A stretch of 64,000 nucleotides of DNA from Patagioenas fasciata (GCF_037038585.1 NC_092523.1:28525501-28589500), one strand, 5' to 3'. Shown: positions 51,901 through 63,350, counted from the stretch's first letter. Notes: a model not told the origin generated them from the letters alone. Made by a program: numbers and translations.

Positions 51901-53542
51901 GATATTTCTCCACAAATAGAAAGCCTGGACATGCCACTTGAAAACCATACACAGAAATCTTAAAGCAGCATTTTGTAAACCTTGTTATATTCCATGGCAA
52001 ATCTTGTGGCTGTGAAATGCGAATATGCATTCATTATTTTCTTTTTAGTTATCTGAGGTCTACAACAGGCCTCCATAAAATGTTGATCAAATATTGCACT
52101 CTGTTATGTTTCTGTGTTCTGTTTGACGGTTGTACTTTGAGAACAGAACTACACTGAGCAGTGCATGAGATTTGTAAATAAACTTTTAGGAGTATCTCTT
52201 GATATTTTCAGGGAAAAAGAGTAAGGATGGATTACAAAAGTTCAGAAATGTTTTAAAAGTGGAAGCACATTTAAATCTACAGTTCAGGGCTTCTGCTGAT
52301 GTTGTGGGCTAAGATCTGATTTAGCTTCTTGTGTCCCACTGGACATGTTACTTGCTGTATGGCTGAGTCATTCCCCTTTGTTCCTCCTCATATCCCTGTG
52401 TTGTAGGAACCAGACTAGCAAATGGGAGACAGTGGTTTCTGCAGGAGGGAAAACAGACCATGCTTAAACCAGGCTTAAGCACCTCTAACTTCCATCTGCT
52501 CGTACCTTCTCTGTTCATTGTAGCCATACAAATCCATGCATTGGCAGAGTGATCTGAGCTGGACTGTTTTCCAGGGAACAAGGGCAGCCTGCTCAGCTGC
52601 CACGGGTAATAGGACTGGAAATCAAATGGTACTTTGAGAGAGCTGCTCATTGTGCCTCACTGCAATACCAGTCAGCTTAACAGAGGTCTGTCTGTGTATT
52701 ATGCCAAGTTTGCTGACATCTCCCTGAAACAAGGAGCACGCATTCTGCTCTGTTCCACTGGTTCTACTGCAGATAGGTATTAATAAACAGTGGGCTTTGG
52801 AATTAACCTGCAAGTGGATTTGTCAAGGGGTGCCTGACTGGTGTCAGCCTTCCCACGGGACATACAGATAATCTGTTACCCTGTCAGTGGTGGCGTCTGT
52901 CACAGCCTGCTTTGCAGCTGGCTCACTTGCAAGAGAGCATCTATTCACTTTTTGGCCGTTGTTCACTTAAGCGTGACATATTTCTGAATAAATCCATTAA
53001 GACCAGTACCTTGGGGTTTTTTATGCTCTGACTCACTCCTATGCTAAAGGAAGCTGCCAAAGAATAATGGCTGAGTAGTTTCCTAGTAAGGATTGCTGAG
53101 TTTTGTTTGTTTGTCTTTGAACGTGTTTTTAACTATGCTGAATCCATCTAATTGTGCACGTAACTGGATTACATAGCCACATTATTTATCGTAACACTCC
53201 TTGCCTGTTTCCTCCAATTGTCTTCGTTTCATCCACATTACATTTGTTTCAAAGTAATTACAAATTCCATGGAGCAGGAATTGGCACAGTAGGACTCTTG
53301 ACTGAATATTAATTTATTAAAAAATAATTATTAACAAACTCTTCTCCACATTCAAACTAGCTTTAATTAGGTGTCTGTTTTGCTGTGACTGACACTCCCC
53401 ACTTAAAATGATAATGCATTTCATCATACTCTTGGCACTGTACAAGATAAACTTTTGCTGTTAAATTAAGTCATATGTGACTACTTTTTTTTTCTTTTCT
53501 TCAGTTAAGGTAAATAAATATGGAGATACGTGGGATGAGTAA
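36631..53542 (+). CDS. OCIAD1: OCIAD1, OCIA domain-containing protein 1 (complete, 8 exons)
   Basis: The spliced frame joins 36631-36681, 37426-37510, 41207-41260, 41743-41790, 46760-46889, 49048-49253, 50586-50735 and 53505-53542. This is 762 nt including the stop, or 253 residues; human OCIAD1 has 245. Every intron is GT-AG and phases agree throughout. The OCIA domain spans about residues 20-118: an entry motif YVPTEEERR (24-32), a first hydrophobic segment (about 47-62), a second glycine-rich one ([15 protein letters not shown], about 80-94), then the family motif [12 protein letters not shown]. The tail is Ser/Pro-rich, with YEPVPF (168-173), PTGITD (182-187), ITYEELRNK (206-214) and the diagnostic ending KYGDTWDE. 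The family acts at mitochondrial and endosomal membranes; Drosophila Asrij and vertebrate OCIAD1 influence JAK/STAT signalling, stem-cell maintenance and respiratory-chain complexes. Start chosen: CGCCATGG, a strong Kozak context. Confidence 0.95.
37426..37510 (+). CDS. OCIAD1: OCIAD1 exon 2: start of OCIA domain
   Basis: Acceptor AG at 37,424-37,425 and donor G/GTAAGT at 37,511. It encodes residues 18-45, [15 protein letters not shown] then [13 protein letters not shown]. The AG at 37,426-37,427 could also act as acceptor but would break the frame. Confidence 0.9.
37511..41206 (+). other. OCIAD1: OCIAD1 intron 2
   Basis: 3.7 kb of AT-rich intron with no recognised transposon. It includes a T/G-rich tract at about 39,820-39,895 with (GT)7 at 39,869-39,882. 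Confidence 0.8.
39869..39882. repeat. (GT)7 microsatellite within a G/T-rich tract
   Basis: Seven GT units are flanked by T and G runs (GGGGGG just before). A simple repeat in OCIAD1 intron 2. Confidence 0.8.
41207..41260 (+). CDS. OCIAD1: OCIAD1 exon 3: first membrane segment
   Basis: 54 nt after the acceptor TTCTTCTTCACAG, with donor GTAAAG. It encodes [18 protein letters not shown], the first hydrophobic helix of the OCIA domain. Confidence 0.95.
41743..41790 (+). CDS. OCIAD1: OCIAD1 exon 4: OCIA inter-helix loop
   Basis: 48 nt between acceptor TTATTTTCAG and donor GTAAGT. It encodes [16 protein letters not shown], the loop between the two hydrophobic segments. This 48-nt exon is a multiple of three in length, so skipping it would keep the frame. 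Confidence 0.95.
41905..42672 (-). mobile_element. CR1 LINE fragment in OCIAD1 intron 4
   Basis: Minus-strand translation shows the ORF2 C-terminal region: [29 protein letters not shown], then, after small frameshifts, [10 protein letters not shown]. The 3' UTR on the left includes the CR1 signature reading GGACTCGAC on the minus strand and ends near 41,905 with one ATGATTCT-like unit. It is 5'-truncated, frameshifted and lies antisense to OCIAD1. It is older and more diverged than the copy at 45.4 kb. Confidence 0.92.
45387..46230 (-). mobile_element. CR1 LINE, 5'-truncated with intact 3' end, in OCIAD1 intron 4
   Basis: The 3' end is at 45,387-45,402, which on the minus strand reads ATTCTATG then ATTCTGTG. 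The body encodes the ORF2 C-terminal half: [48 protein letters not shown] and [19 protein letters not shown]. Truncation on the right is at about 46,230, just after the QRDLD block, so the catalytic FADD region is lost. A frameshift lies between about 45,740 and 45,815. It is the same subfamily as the copy at 10,398 and antisense to OCIAD1. Confidence 0.96.
46760..46889 (+). CDS. OCIAD1: OCIAD1 exon 5: second membrane segment and C-terminal OCIA motif
   Basis: Acceptor TTTTAAAAAAG, donor GTAAGAA. It encodes [15 protein letters not shown], then [15 protein letters not shown], the most conserved part of the family. Confidence 0.95.
49048..49253 (+). CDS. OCIAD1: OCIAD1 exon 6: Ser/Pro-rich tail
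   Basis: Acceptor TTTTCTAG, donor G/GTGTGT. It encodes a serine-rich, likely disordered stretch ending with the family's YEPVPF and PTGITD motifs. Confidence 0.95.
50586..50735 (+). CDS. OCIAD1: OCIAD1 exon 7
   Basis: Acceptor TTTTTTTTCAG, donor G/GTAATA. It encodes the conserved [16 protein letters not shown] block, shared with mammalian OCIAD1, followed by a variable Pro/Lys-rich part. Confidence 0.95.
53505..53542 (+). CDS. OCIAD1: OCIAD1 exon 8: C-terminus and stop
   Basis: Acceptor TTTCTTCAG at 53,504. It encodes [12 protein letters not shown] and TAA at 53,540-53,542, the invariant end of OCIAD1 that identifies the gene. Confidence 0.97.
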
Positions 53543-53888
53543 AAGCCGAATAAAGAACCGAAGAAAACTGTATCCTGTCAGCTAACTTGAACTTCATCTA
53601 GATTAATCACGAGTATCGGCACTTTCAGTGTGTTCTGCCAGGCACAGCTATTAGTAAATGAGGAGAAAATCCTGACTTGCTAGAAGATTGAAAAAAAAGA
53701 AAAAAAACAAGTATTTAGGCTTGGGTTTTTTGATTTTGCATAAACGGCAAGTGAGACTATTGTGAGGTGTCATGATTGTGAATCATTTGTGCTATTGTTT
53801 AAGAATGAAAAGGGTAACTGGCAATGACTGATATAAATGCATAGCAAAACGTAAAAATGTATGTAAATAAATGCAATCACATGTGTTG
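53543..53888 (+). other. OCIAD1: OCIAD1 3' UTR
   Basis: It runs from the stop to about 15-20 bases past the AATAAA at 53,866-53,871. The cleavage point is estimated. The UTR is short and A-rich. Confidence 0.7.
53866..53871 (+). terminator. OCIAD1: OCIAD1 polyadenylation signal
   Basis: A canonical AATAAA lies 324 bases past the stop, followed within 20 bases by the GT-rich ATGTGTTGGG, a good downstream element. Later weaker signals may give longer forms. Confidence 0.75.
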
Positions 53889-56800
53889 GGAAGGGAAAGA
53901 TATCAGAATCTTCTCAAGTTTTCAAGACTTGCATTAAAAGTTACCTGTAGAACTCACCTCTCACTTTGTTTTGTCTGAAAGTGATATGCCGGAAACCTCA
54001 AATTGTAGTCATGCTTGATTTGTAATCTCTGGAATAATACTGAACTACCCAGGGAGAAAGGGCAGGGGAACCTAGCCAAACATGAAACTAAGCATACTTA
54101 ACCATTTTTAAAAACTGTTTCATGGTGCCAGCTATATTTTTAGACTGAAATTTTGACTTGCCCACACTGGGTCTCTTAAGAGAAGAAATCGTTTTGGAAG
54201 AAAATGATTGAATGAAACTGCAGATATTTAAAATAGCTGTATTTAAGTGCAGAAGGTTAAAAAGAAGTGACTTAATAGTTACTGTAAAGCTAAGTAAATT
54301 TTCTTTTATTCCACAAAATAGATTTTAACTACATTTAAAAAATTAACTTATAGCTTAAATCAAACACCAGGAAATTAGTCTGACTGCTTTACTGTGGGCA
54401 TTTCTAAAAAAGCCTTAAAGTAACTGTTTTCATAGTTCTTAAAACTCCTAAAAATAAGCAGTTGCAGGGGCATTTGAAAGGAGCCAGCAGCATTGTCCTC
54501 GAGTCAGTTGTTACTAACGTGTGAACACAGAGAGGGTTGTGAAAACGTGCCTCGGCTCTTGGACAGCTGGTCAAGCTCCACCAAAACTCCCAGTCTGGAA
54601 TGTTTCTGTGTTTCCCCAAATTCACAGGCATGTTTAGAGTCCCAGGTAGGTACAGTCTGGCCTTTCAAGAGATTTGTTCCTATTGAAGTTGTTTGGAACA
54701 CGTCTACATTAAAGAGAAAAGTGTAAATGAGAAATAGCTTGATTGGCTTAATGAAAATCGAGCGGATTTGCAGAAGCCTGGGGGAATCATATGTACTATT
54801 CCAAACCAAGCCCACAAATTTCTTGCCTCCTTGAAATGCAAGAAGAAATCCTGACTTGTCTGCTGTTTGCTGTAAGTAGAAAAACTTGTTTGTTTTCCCC
54901 ACGCTGGACTTCTCATTTGGCAGCCCTCAGTGAGGCTCTTGGTGAGACACCCGCTCAGCCTGTACGCACTGCAGGATGCACATCCAGCTCAGCTCCTTAG
55001 CTGTCACACACACGTCAAACCTTTCACAGGAAGGCTCTGCTTGCAAGGCAGTCTTTCTGACTTGCAACCAGGATAAGTTATCTCTGTCATCTCTTCAGTG
55101 AGACAATAGCACTATAAATATCCCTTCACTTTTTTCAGTTTGGTCACCTATTAAATGTGTAGAAATCAACAAATCGTGTTTGGATTTTAATCTCAAGGCA
55201 ATAAATGGGTCAATTTGCATCTCATTACTATTTCAGGCTCTGGCCCTGGGTCTGTTCATATGGGTTTACACAAGTTCAGCTGAGCCAGTGCAGGTTTGGA
55301 CACAGGCATGTCTTCAGTTTACACTTTATGTATTTTCTTTGCTAATGTAAGAACTGGACATAAGCCACCAGCACCACGCAAAAGTTTTGGGGCATCTTTG
55401 AGTACCTGCGTTAAAAGCCTGAACCCAGGAGTACCAGGGGGTCTTAAACATGAACGGCCTTGGCCAAGGCATAGAATTCCAGCTCATAAGATCATCAAGT
55501 GAACTACTCTTTCCAAATAATGAGGAAAATAAAACAACAAGCATTTTTATTTAACTGAAGTAAAGCAATATAGGGAAACCAGAAATGTGTAACTGTTCAG
55601 GTTATAAGATGTGACAAGAAGTAAATGGATTCTTGGATCTGACAGTTACTGAGAGAGCTGCTGGAGAGTAGATGACAGTCCCTTGGGGATAGTTCGCATG
55701 CATTTACCTCAGATAAATAAAAACATTATAATTCTTAAAGAATCAAAACATTAACAGCCATGATTCAAATCATTTGTGTCTGTTTGTTCTCTTCAATGCT
55801 AATGAATACCAGTTACTCTGCTACTTATATTGCTTTTTTAATACTTATCACACGTTTACTTTTTTTTTTTTTTGATTGAGCAATTGAAAATGTCCAGAGA
55901 TTTTGAGATACAGGACAATACACGGTAATACGTAGTTTCAACATACAGTCATAATGTCCTCTGTTTAGTAGAAGCATAGCTTTGCAAAACTAAAAAGCAA
56001 GAGTCTTCTATGAGCTACTTTCAGAATGTGATACTGCAGTAAACAAAAAGGGATGTGTGACAAAGGTATTGCACAATCATCTGATAAAAAGGATATTAAA
56101 TCACATACAACTTTAATTTATCCTTGAAATGAGAAAAAACATGAAGATGAAAGAGAAATGAAGAGTTTGATAGATTTCCTTTGCCAAAACTCAAAGTAAG
56201 TTATTTAGGATTAAAAATCCACAGCGTATAACCTTTCTGATGTTTTTCCAGTTGCTCGGTGATGATGTAGAACTGTTTTCAGGATATGCGATCTTGGCAT
56301 GAACTGCTTCTAAATCCAAAAATTTTCAATTCATTCCTTACATGGAATGCTATACATTCTTTTCTACTCTCTCTAATCCACAGTAGAAGCACATTTCTAG
56401 TGCATTCATTTTTTTTTTAATTAAGCTAAGGTTCTATCTAAATCTAATTACTAAATAAATATTTTTGTTTGGCTTAATCCTGTAGGTTTAATATAATTGC
56501 TAATCTTAACTATTTTAGGATAACAAGCATTTTTAAACAGTGTAGCCGATAGAGGAAAGGATTAATTTAGTTGCAGTGCCTGATGCTTAAACATCAATGA
56601 TGGATTATTAACAAGGTCTAAATTGTCTTCTAAAGAAGCCATGCTTAAGCAGAAATCATTTCTGCTGGTGCAGTGTCATGCAGCCGGTGTGTATGTCTGT
56701 GTGCTTGAGTTGAAGAGACAAGTGCATTTTTAGGGTCTCCTTAAGCTGTTACGAAGGACTGCGTTCATCTTTCCCCTCTCCCCCTCTGCCTGCTGGACCA

Positions 56801-56943
56801 GGTGCAGCTCTGTGCTGATTTCAAAAGCCACCTTGCGCGCACAAGTCACGCACGGCACCAGCAGGAGCCTCTTCAGCCCGCGGAGGAGAGGGCACTGATC
56901 TCACGTCTCGCAGCTACACAAAACTATGCAGAATGACTCCCGG
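53889..56943. other. Intergenic DNA downstream of OCIAD1
   Basis: No supported gene. A 132-codon minus-strand frame at 54,504-54,902 has no recognised domain and no splice context. A local CpG/GC-richer patch occurs at 56,760-56,945. Confidence 0.45.
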
Positions 56944-57050
56944 ATCTCAGTACTGAGAATGTCAGAGTAATTTAAAGCCAACTGTGTGATGCAGTTAGTA
57001 TTTTTCACTATGACAATGAAGCTTATTATTCATACTCTCAGTACTGAGAT
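56944..57050. repeat. Inverted repeat made of a duplicated palindrome
   Basis: The 14-base perfect palindrome TCTCAGTACTGAGA occurs at 56,945-56,958 and again at 57,036-57,049. The bases around it pair too: the left arm runs on as ATGTCAGAGTAAT, and the right arm is preceded by ATTATTCATAC, so the arms form an imperfect stem of about 26-28 bases closing a loop of about 50. It could be a hairpin RNA, the ends of a very short inverted-repeat element, or a pair of protein-binding palindromes. Confidence 0.7.
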
Positions 57051-58105
57051 ATTTTCCTTGCTCTATCATTTTGTCTTCAAGAAACTTAGTCATGTTTTCC
57101 TTTGTCAGAGTATCTGTTAATGTGTTGACCGGATTTCCCCTAGCATGTCCCCAGAAGACCTCTCAAGCTTTCTAGATTTTCAGCTGGCCTTGAGAAGAGT
57201 GTCATTTATTCCTCAAGGACCTCGTTTTCTTGGGAGCCCTATCAGAAAAAAAAAAATAAAAAACCAAGGCAAAAAACCCCAAACCCCTACCAAAGCATGT
57301 GCACAGTATGGAGTAGATCCCATTGTTCCCATGCCCACTCTTCCAGAAAAACATTAATAGATTTGTAAGGCAAAACATCCTGCTGTGAAAGCTGTAATGA
57401 TTCTTCATAATATGTCATAGATATACGTATGGCACTATAGGACTCTATAAATCCACCTATTTTAGAGGTGATTCATCAAATGAAGTACACACTTGGGAAA
57501 ACAGTACACTTTTGAAAAGCCAGCTTTCTAAGTAAAAAAGTGGTTTAGTATTTCCAAGATGCAAAACTACAGCAATACTGATGTCAGAAGCTGGATCCTT
57601 TTTTTTTGTCTCTCTCAAATGGAGCTCCTGTGTGCAACGCCAAAAACGACTCGGGTGCGTGGGACAAGTGACCAGCGGCTCTTTCACTGGTAGAAACAGG
57701 AGGAAGAAGCTGCTGCTCCCAAATCAGCGTTTCTGTGGGAGGGACCAGAGCGGTGCCAGATCCAGCTGCCCCTTCGTATATGGACTTCAACTAAGCTGTG
57801 ATAATTCCTAAGCACACAGTTAAACTCCCTCATCTCTGAGTGAAGACAGTAAGCTCTACTTTCCAGATACAAATGATTACTAAGAAGCTGCGTACCATCA
57901 CTGGATTTTTTTTTAGCTTTTTTGTAAGACCTTCCTGCCAAAAGGGAATGTATATCCTATTATTAGTACAAGAAACTACTAAGAAAAATTTTGGCACTAT
58001 ATAAACAATGCTTGATCCTTTGTAAGGTGAACTATTTTTCCTTCTGGGGATCTTTTCCCCTCTTATTCAAGACTGAAATAAAGATTATGGAAGCAGCTGA
58101 TTACC
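57051..58105. other. Intergenic DNA, no gene called
   Basis: AT-rich DNA with short frames on both strands (for example minus 57,684-57,941), none recognisable. An A-rich run lies at about 57,246-57,262. Confidence 0.4.
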
Positions 58106-58465
58106 TCAAATCATTCCCAATTTTTTCAATAGGTCAGCCTTAAATTCAATGTATTCAACTTCTGCTTCAATTAAAAACAAATTCTTTAACTGACTTGCAT
58201 GGAATGCATCATCGTAATTCTCAACATAGGTTAGCTCATTAAATTGTGCATGATTACTACAAAACAGCTGTACTAACTTCTAGTTTTTAGAGGAGTCTTT
58301 GTTAATCATCAGAAGCTTGTCTTCCCAAGTAAAAAAATCATAAGGGTCTGGCCATGAGAGTACATGAAGATTTGTCCAGCTCTTCCTGTCTCCCTTTTGC
58401 ATAAAGTAATAATGTAAAATAATCAGTATGCATTTAAATGTTCCTTTCTGCATCATGCAGCACAA
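58106..58465 (-). other. Unidentified coding-like block with one in-frame stop
   Basis: Read on the minus strand, one frame runs 120 codons from 58,465 to a TGA at 58,108-58,106 with a single TAG at 58,282-58,280. Segments such as SWPDPYDFFTWEDKLLMIN and NYDDAFHASQLKNLFLIEAE look like folded-protein sequence: aromatic and acidic residues in alternation with hydrophobics. A possible acceptor (ACTTTATGCAAAAG) lies near 58,395, and a donor-like GAG/GTAATC follows the TGA. I do not recognise the family. It may be a decayed exon, a pseudogene or relic of an old element, or chance in AT-rich DNA. It sits between two convergent genes. Confidence 0.3.
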
Positions 58466-61400
58466 CTGCTAATACCCCAACACCTGATTTCTTCTGGAAA
58501 TTCTCCTGTGAACTAGAAGGCGCTTTTTTGTATTTCTTCGTGAAATCTTAAGAAGCTTAAAAGTTTAATTAAGTCCTATAAACCATCCAATTCTAAAAAA
58601 TCCAGCATCTGTCTGACTCCGCCCCTAGAACACACATCCAGCCACCAGGAATATTCCAACACGCCTGTAAGTCACAGCACAATGAAAGTCAGTTGACTCC
58701 AATTTTATTAAATTAGGTAACATGGTACAGAATGTGTTGTGAGTCTTCCCTGTCCTTTCACAGCTGGTGCTTTTGGGAGAGACAGTTAACTTAAATTTTA
58801 CATTATTTAAAAATGTTTAAGTTATATTTAAGAAATATAACAACATCATTACTACCACATGATAAAGGTTTGTAGCCCAGGGTGTACATTTGACTAGACT
58901 GTTGGTTTAGGAATGCAGGAGAAATTGTATTTTAACAAAATTAAATAACAACCTTGCCAAAACATACCTGTTATTCCTCAAATCAAGGAGTATTACGTGG
59001 AGCCTAACACCTGTCAGGCTTATAAGTTATTTGGCCATAAATCCTCCAAAGTACAGGAAAATGCTTTTAAAGATGCTCTAAAGAACGGCTTGCCCATAAG
59101 CTGTGCTTATTTGTCCTTTGTTATGCACAAATTTAGTGTTAGTACAGCTTAGATTCACAAACAACCTTTTTTTCACAACAGTATCACAGTAACTCATGAT
59201 CTCAGATGCACACAATTAGCTAAGCACAGTATTGCCTCTTGCAAAGTATGGAAAAAATTAGGAAAAAGAAAAAGATACGATAATTTTTTTATACCAGCAC
59301 ATTTATTACAGGTAAGTAATAGGAAGCCTGAACAAAATCACATTTAAAGCAAAGTTAAGCAGCTAAGTGGTAACCTCAGGAGGTAACACTGACCACAAGA
59401 AAAACCTCTGTGGGTCTGACATAAAGGGTTCTGTCACACACATGGTTCTCCTCAGCACCACATGGATGTGATGACCTGCCCCAGACAGCCCAGGTGTGAC
59501 TAACCCTGGTGCACGTGGTTGTTGTTACCTTGAGAGCAGGTGTCAGGTGAAGGGAAAGTAGCTAAGACATAGCACCACACAAACACACCTGTGATAATGA
59601 TGTTATATTCAAAAGGAGGCTGACTTCTCCGTGGCTGTGTAACCCTCCTGCCTTGTAGCCCCTGCTGAAGGTTGCCCTGCCTGGACATCAAGCATCAGCT
59701 CTGATTCTGCACAGCTCAGACTGCTGATAAACAGCTGTGGAAATGGTCTGCAGAAAGATAAAATCTGTAAAATTAAAGCCCCTGTTGAGACAGTGGTTCT
59801 CAGTAGCTCCAGAATTTAAGAGGGCAAACACCGGCTTGGAAAGGTATAAAATCTTAAAGGAAAAAAACAAGGTAGTTAGTCTCACCCTTCTCCTCCAGCC
59901 TAGCTAGGAAAGCCTCTCCAAATGCCTTATTGAGGTGGTGTACATTTAGCCTAACAGCTTCTTTAACCCAGGATGTCTTTTGTGTGTAGTAACCAACCAA
60001 TAGTTACTTTGTACTTCTACATTTTACCTATCCTGCCTGCAGAACCTCTTTGTGCCCAGGTAAATATGCCCAAAGAAGCCGGTTCAAAGAGGGGGGCTAA
60101 CAGTAGGCAGAGTATAAAAGCAAACAAAAAGCCCCCGCAAAAAACAGACTCCATTGAAGGCAGTGAAGCCCAAATTTTTCAGTAGCTGTATGCTTGCTTT
60201 CCATGTGAACACCATCACTGTGTTCAGGGGAAGCATCTGCTTTTGATTTCCTGAGATACTTCATGGAAGTCTGCATGTCATGCTGTTCATAAAGAGAATG
60301 GGCCACCTAGCTTTTTCTCAATACGTACTGTATCTTCTTGTCCATTATGAATGTGGCATGTGCTTTTGATAACCCTGACAACGTGGACTTCTATGTAAAC
60401 CCGGCCTATCAAAAGTTGGCTTAGCACAGTAACTGCAGTGTGACAACACCATAATGGACTTCTAGCTTTGTGCTCCTAAAACAGTCCATAAACAATGAGG
60501 CAGCACACAGATGGAATAGCTGCCTAACTCTGCAAAGTCATTTAAACATCCTTGCAGTCTTTCATTTTGACATGGAAGACAAACATTCCAGTGTATGCCT
60601 TTTGCCTTGCTACACAAAGTATTGCCAGCACCCAACTACAATAGACAAATTTATTTTTTCAGCACTAAGAGCTAAATTGCACTGAAGGGATGAAAATAAA
60701 CCAAAACATGCTGAGAAGAAAGAAGAGGAAAGGAGTGCATTACAAGAAATTGGTATTTACTATGAACAGAACTAAGTAACATTATGCAACTACTTCAAAT
60801 AAGCAGATTTACACCAACCCAAAGTAATTATTTCTTCTTTACAGAACAAAACCTTGAACGAAGAAGCTGATCCGTAAGATTTTTTATCATCTTCACCGCA
60901 TCTGTAAATGCAATGAAAGGACCTGTTATTTAGCTGAGTGGCACCTTGTTTTCGATTTGAAATGTGCAGCTTCTTGGTGATTTCTCTGAGAGCTTTGCAA
61001 AGCCCCTGAGGATAAAAGACATTACCTTTGGACTCATAAACATCAGTATAATTTTATCTGGGTGGTCCTCCTGGGCAATGCCAGATCTGGCAATGTATGC
61101 TTGGCATGGATAGTGGTGAGATGCACTCAGTAGGGTCTCTGTACATTTTTAGAGCGTATCATGCTAAATGAATAATTTTTATTAAAACATAAAAGAGGTT
61201 ATGAGGTTATTATTTTCACTGCTTAACAACACAGAAAACAACACAATGCTTACAGTATTTGTTTTCCTATGTTTCTAAAACCTGGCCATCAAAACTGACT
61301 TCTGGCTAATTCCAAATATCACACTGGTCTGAATATAAAGGCTTTTTCTTTCCAGCAATTAAAATTTGAAAGAAATACACTTGTCTTCCATTTGTTTTTA

Positions 61401-63011
61401 GACTATATTTCTGACTAAGCTTTTTAGCCCTTCCAGAAAACAAACAGGACCTAAGTGGCTGGTAGAAAGCGCAGCAATCAAGGTCTTTGATGAACAAGTG
61501 AGCTGGAACAGGGAAGAGGTTCCACAGCAGAAATTCCAGGACATGCCGCAGGAGGCAAAACACCAGAAGGGCCTGTGGCACCCTGCATTCTCCCCTTCAG
61601 ACAGCTACGAGACTCCTTAGTATTTGGGACAATTTGGAATTTATTTAAAAGTGAATTGGTATTTATACACCAGAAAAAATATTGTCATCTCACAGAGGAA
61701 GGCTGAAAAAGGGAATGTGTTTGTACTTAAGGTTCAGCAAGCTCCAGTTCTGACAAACAGTGGAGGTAAATCCCACCATCGACATTTGATTCCATGACAC
61801 AGGTAATTGCTAGTAAGTGACCATCCTCAATTAAATATGCTTTGGAGTCCTTATTTGAACAGGTGAGGATACTGGCCTACATAAGGAAACACTTATTTAA
61901 GAGAAAATCTTTAAAAGCACTTAATTAGTACAGCAATGAAAGGGCATCATTAAGATCACAACTGCTAATGGATTTAGGGTGTCATTCACTCACAGCCATC
62001 AAAGCTTGGCTCACTGCCTCCTTCCTGCTGGCACTAGCAAGTTACCCTTCAGAAAGGCTGGATTTCCCCCGTCCCGCTTTCCTCAGGGGTCTGGTACTCA
62101 GCCAGAGCAGCAAGATCACCTGGAGGGCCACAGTGCTTCATGAAGATCTGCTGCCCATTTTGGCAGCTACCCTTTTAGGCGAGCCTAACCCAAAGTGTGT
62201 TTTCTGCTAGTGGCTGAGCACTTGCAGCTCCTGATATAAAATCCTCAAGTGGTGACAAAGTTGATCAGAACCGGGAATTTATTCTAATGGCTTCTTTCAG
62301 GACAACCCTTACTGCCATAATGTATTGTTGCATCATAAAAATCCACGCAAATCCGTCTTCTGGGTAAGCAAACAGGTTCTGCTAGGATATCCCCCCTTGT
62401 AGACTGTCTGCAGCCATGCACTTCAGAGCAAGAAAGGGACCATTATCAGTATCTGTGTTTAAATTCCAACATACTATACGCCAAAGAGACTCAATCCAAG
62501 AATTTCTGCATCAGGGTTTTGTTCCAAGCTACAGTCTGAGCCACAACAAACTCACAGGGCAGGATTTCAAACAGGCCCTTTGCTCCCCTCTCTTGCAGGC
62601 AGCCAAGCTATTTGCAAACACTTTCACACATTCTCCTGCCTGGGAGAAATGTAGGCCACAGCTTACCACAAGCAGAATGTGTGAAAATGCTTTCTAAAAG
62701 CCCAGCTGCTGGCCTGTTTTTCACAAAGAGTGAAAGTGCTTTTAAATACCCTCTGCCTTCCACCCTGTAAAATCTCCTTTTTCGCGAAGGGGACTTTCCC
62801 CTTTTTGGAGTGAAAACATCCCACAGTCTGTCGCCCCTGCCCCGGCTTCAGCACCACTCCTGTGCTGCCCTCGCCAAGGCTCTGGCCAAACCACAGCACT
62901 GGATGAACCTGTCCCTCCCCAATAAACAAACAAACCCACCCCCTAATGTGTCTGCTTTTAGATTCTCGATATTTTGGTGTATTTTTAAATATCAACACTA
63001 TCTATAATTAT
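58466..63011. other. Intergenic DNA between OCIAD1 and OCIAD2
   Basis: No gene is supported. Several plus-strand frames cluster at 61.4-62.7 kb (about 61,400-61,620, 61,968-62,210, 62,416-62,697) without recognised domains. An AG..GT-bounded 29-base segment at 60,845-60,873 is too small to call. Confidence 0.4.
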
Positions 63012-63350
63012 TTTATTAAGTAAAAAAGTTGGAAATTTAGAAGAGTTAGATTTGTTTTCACACAAGTAGTCAATCCAAATTAATTCCAATTGGGTGAATA
63101 AACAATACTCTGCTACAGCTACAGCAGAAATTTCTAAGAAATGCGGGATTTAAAACTAGCATAAAGGTATATAAAATAAAAATGAAGAAACAAACCGAAC
63201 TACAAACTACAGATAAAGAATATTTCCTTGAATAATGCTCAGATTTTAATCCATCATTAAAATCCATGTTTTTCACAGGTTTCAAACACAAACACCACTT
63301 AACATGGAAAATAAAATGAGAATTTATATTTCAAGGTTGCCTACCTGGGA
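63012..63350 (-). other. OCIAD2: OCIAD2 3' UTR with polyadenylation signal
   Basis: It runs from the stop leftwards to a minus-strand AATAAA at 63,017-63,012. The sequence beyond it on the minus strand contains GTGTTG, a plausible downstream element. The cleavage site, about 62,995, is estimated; a longer UTR using signals further left is possible. Confidence 0.55.

Larger units (their letters stand above)
46890..53504 (+). other. OCIAD1: OCIAD1 introns 5-7
   Basis: Outside exons 6 and 7 this is AT-rich intron with no recognised gene or transposon. Intron lengths are 2158, 1332 and 2769 bases. Confidence 0.8.

Noticed and set aside
60845-60873. 29-base segment with good acceptor and GTAAGA donor on the plus strand
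   Set aside because: Too short to assess, with no partner exons recognised.
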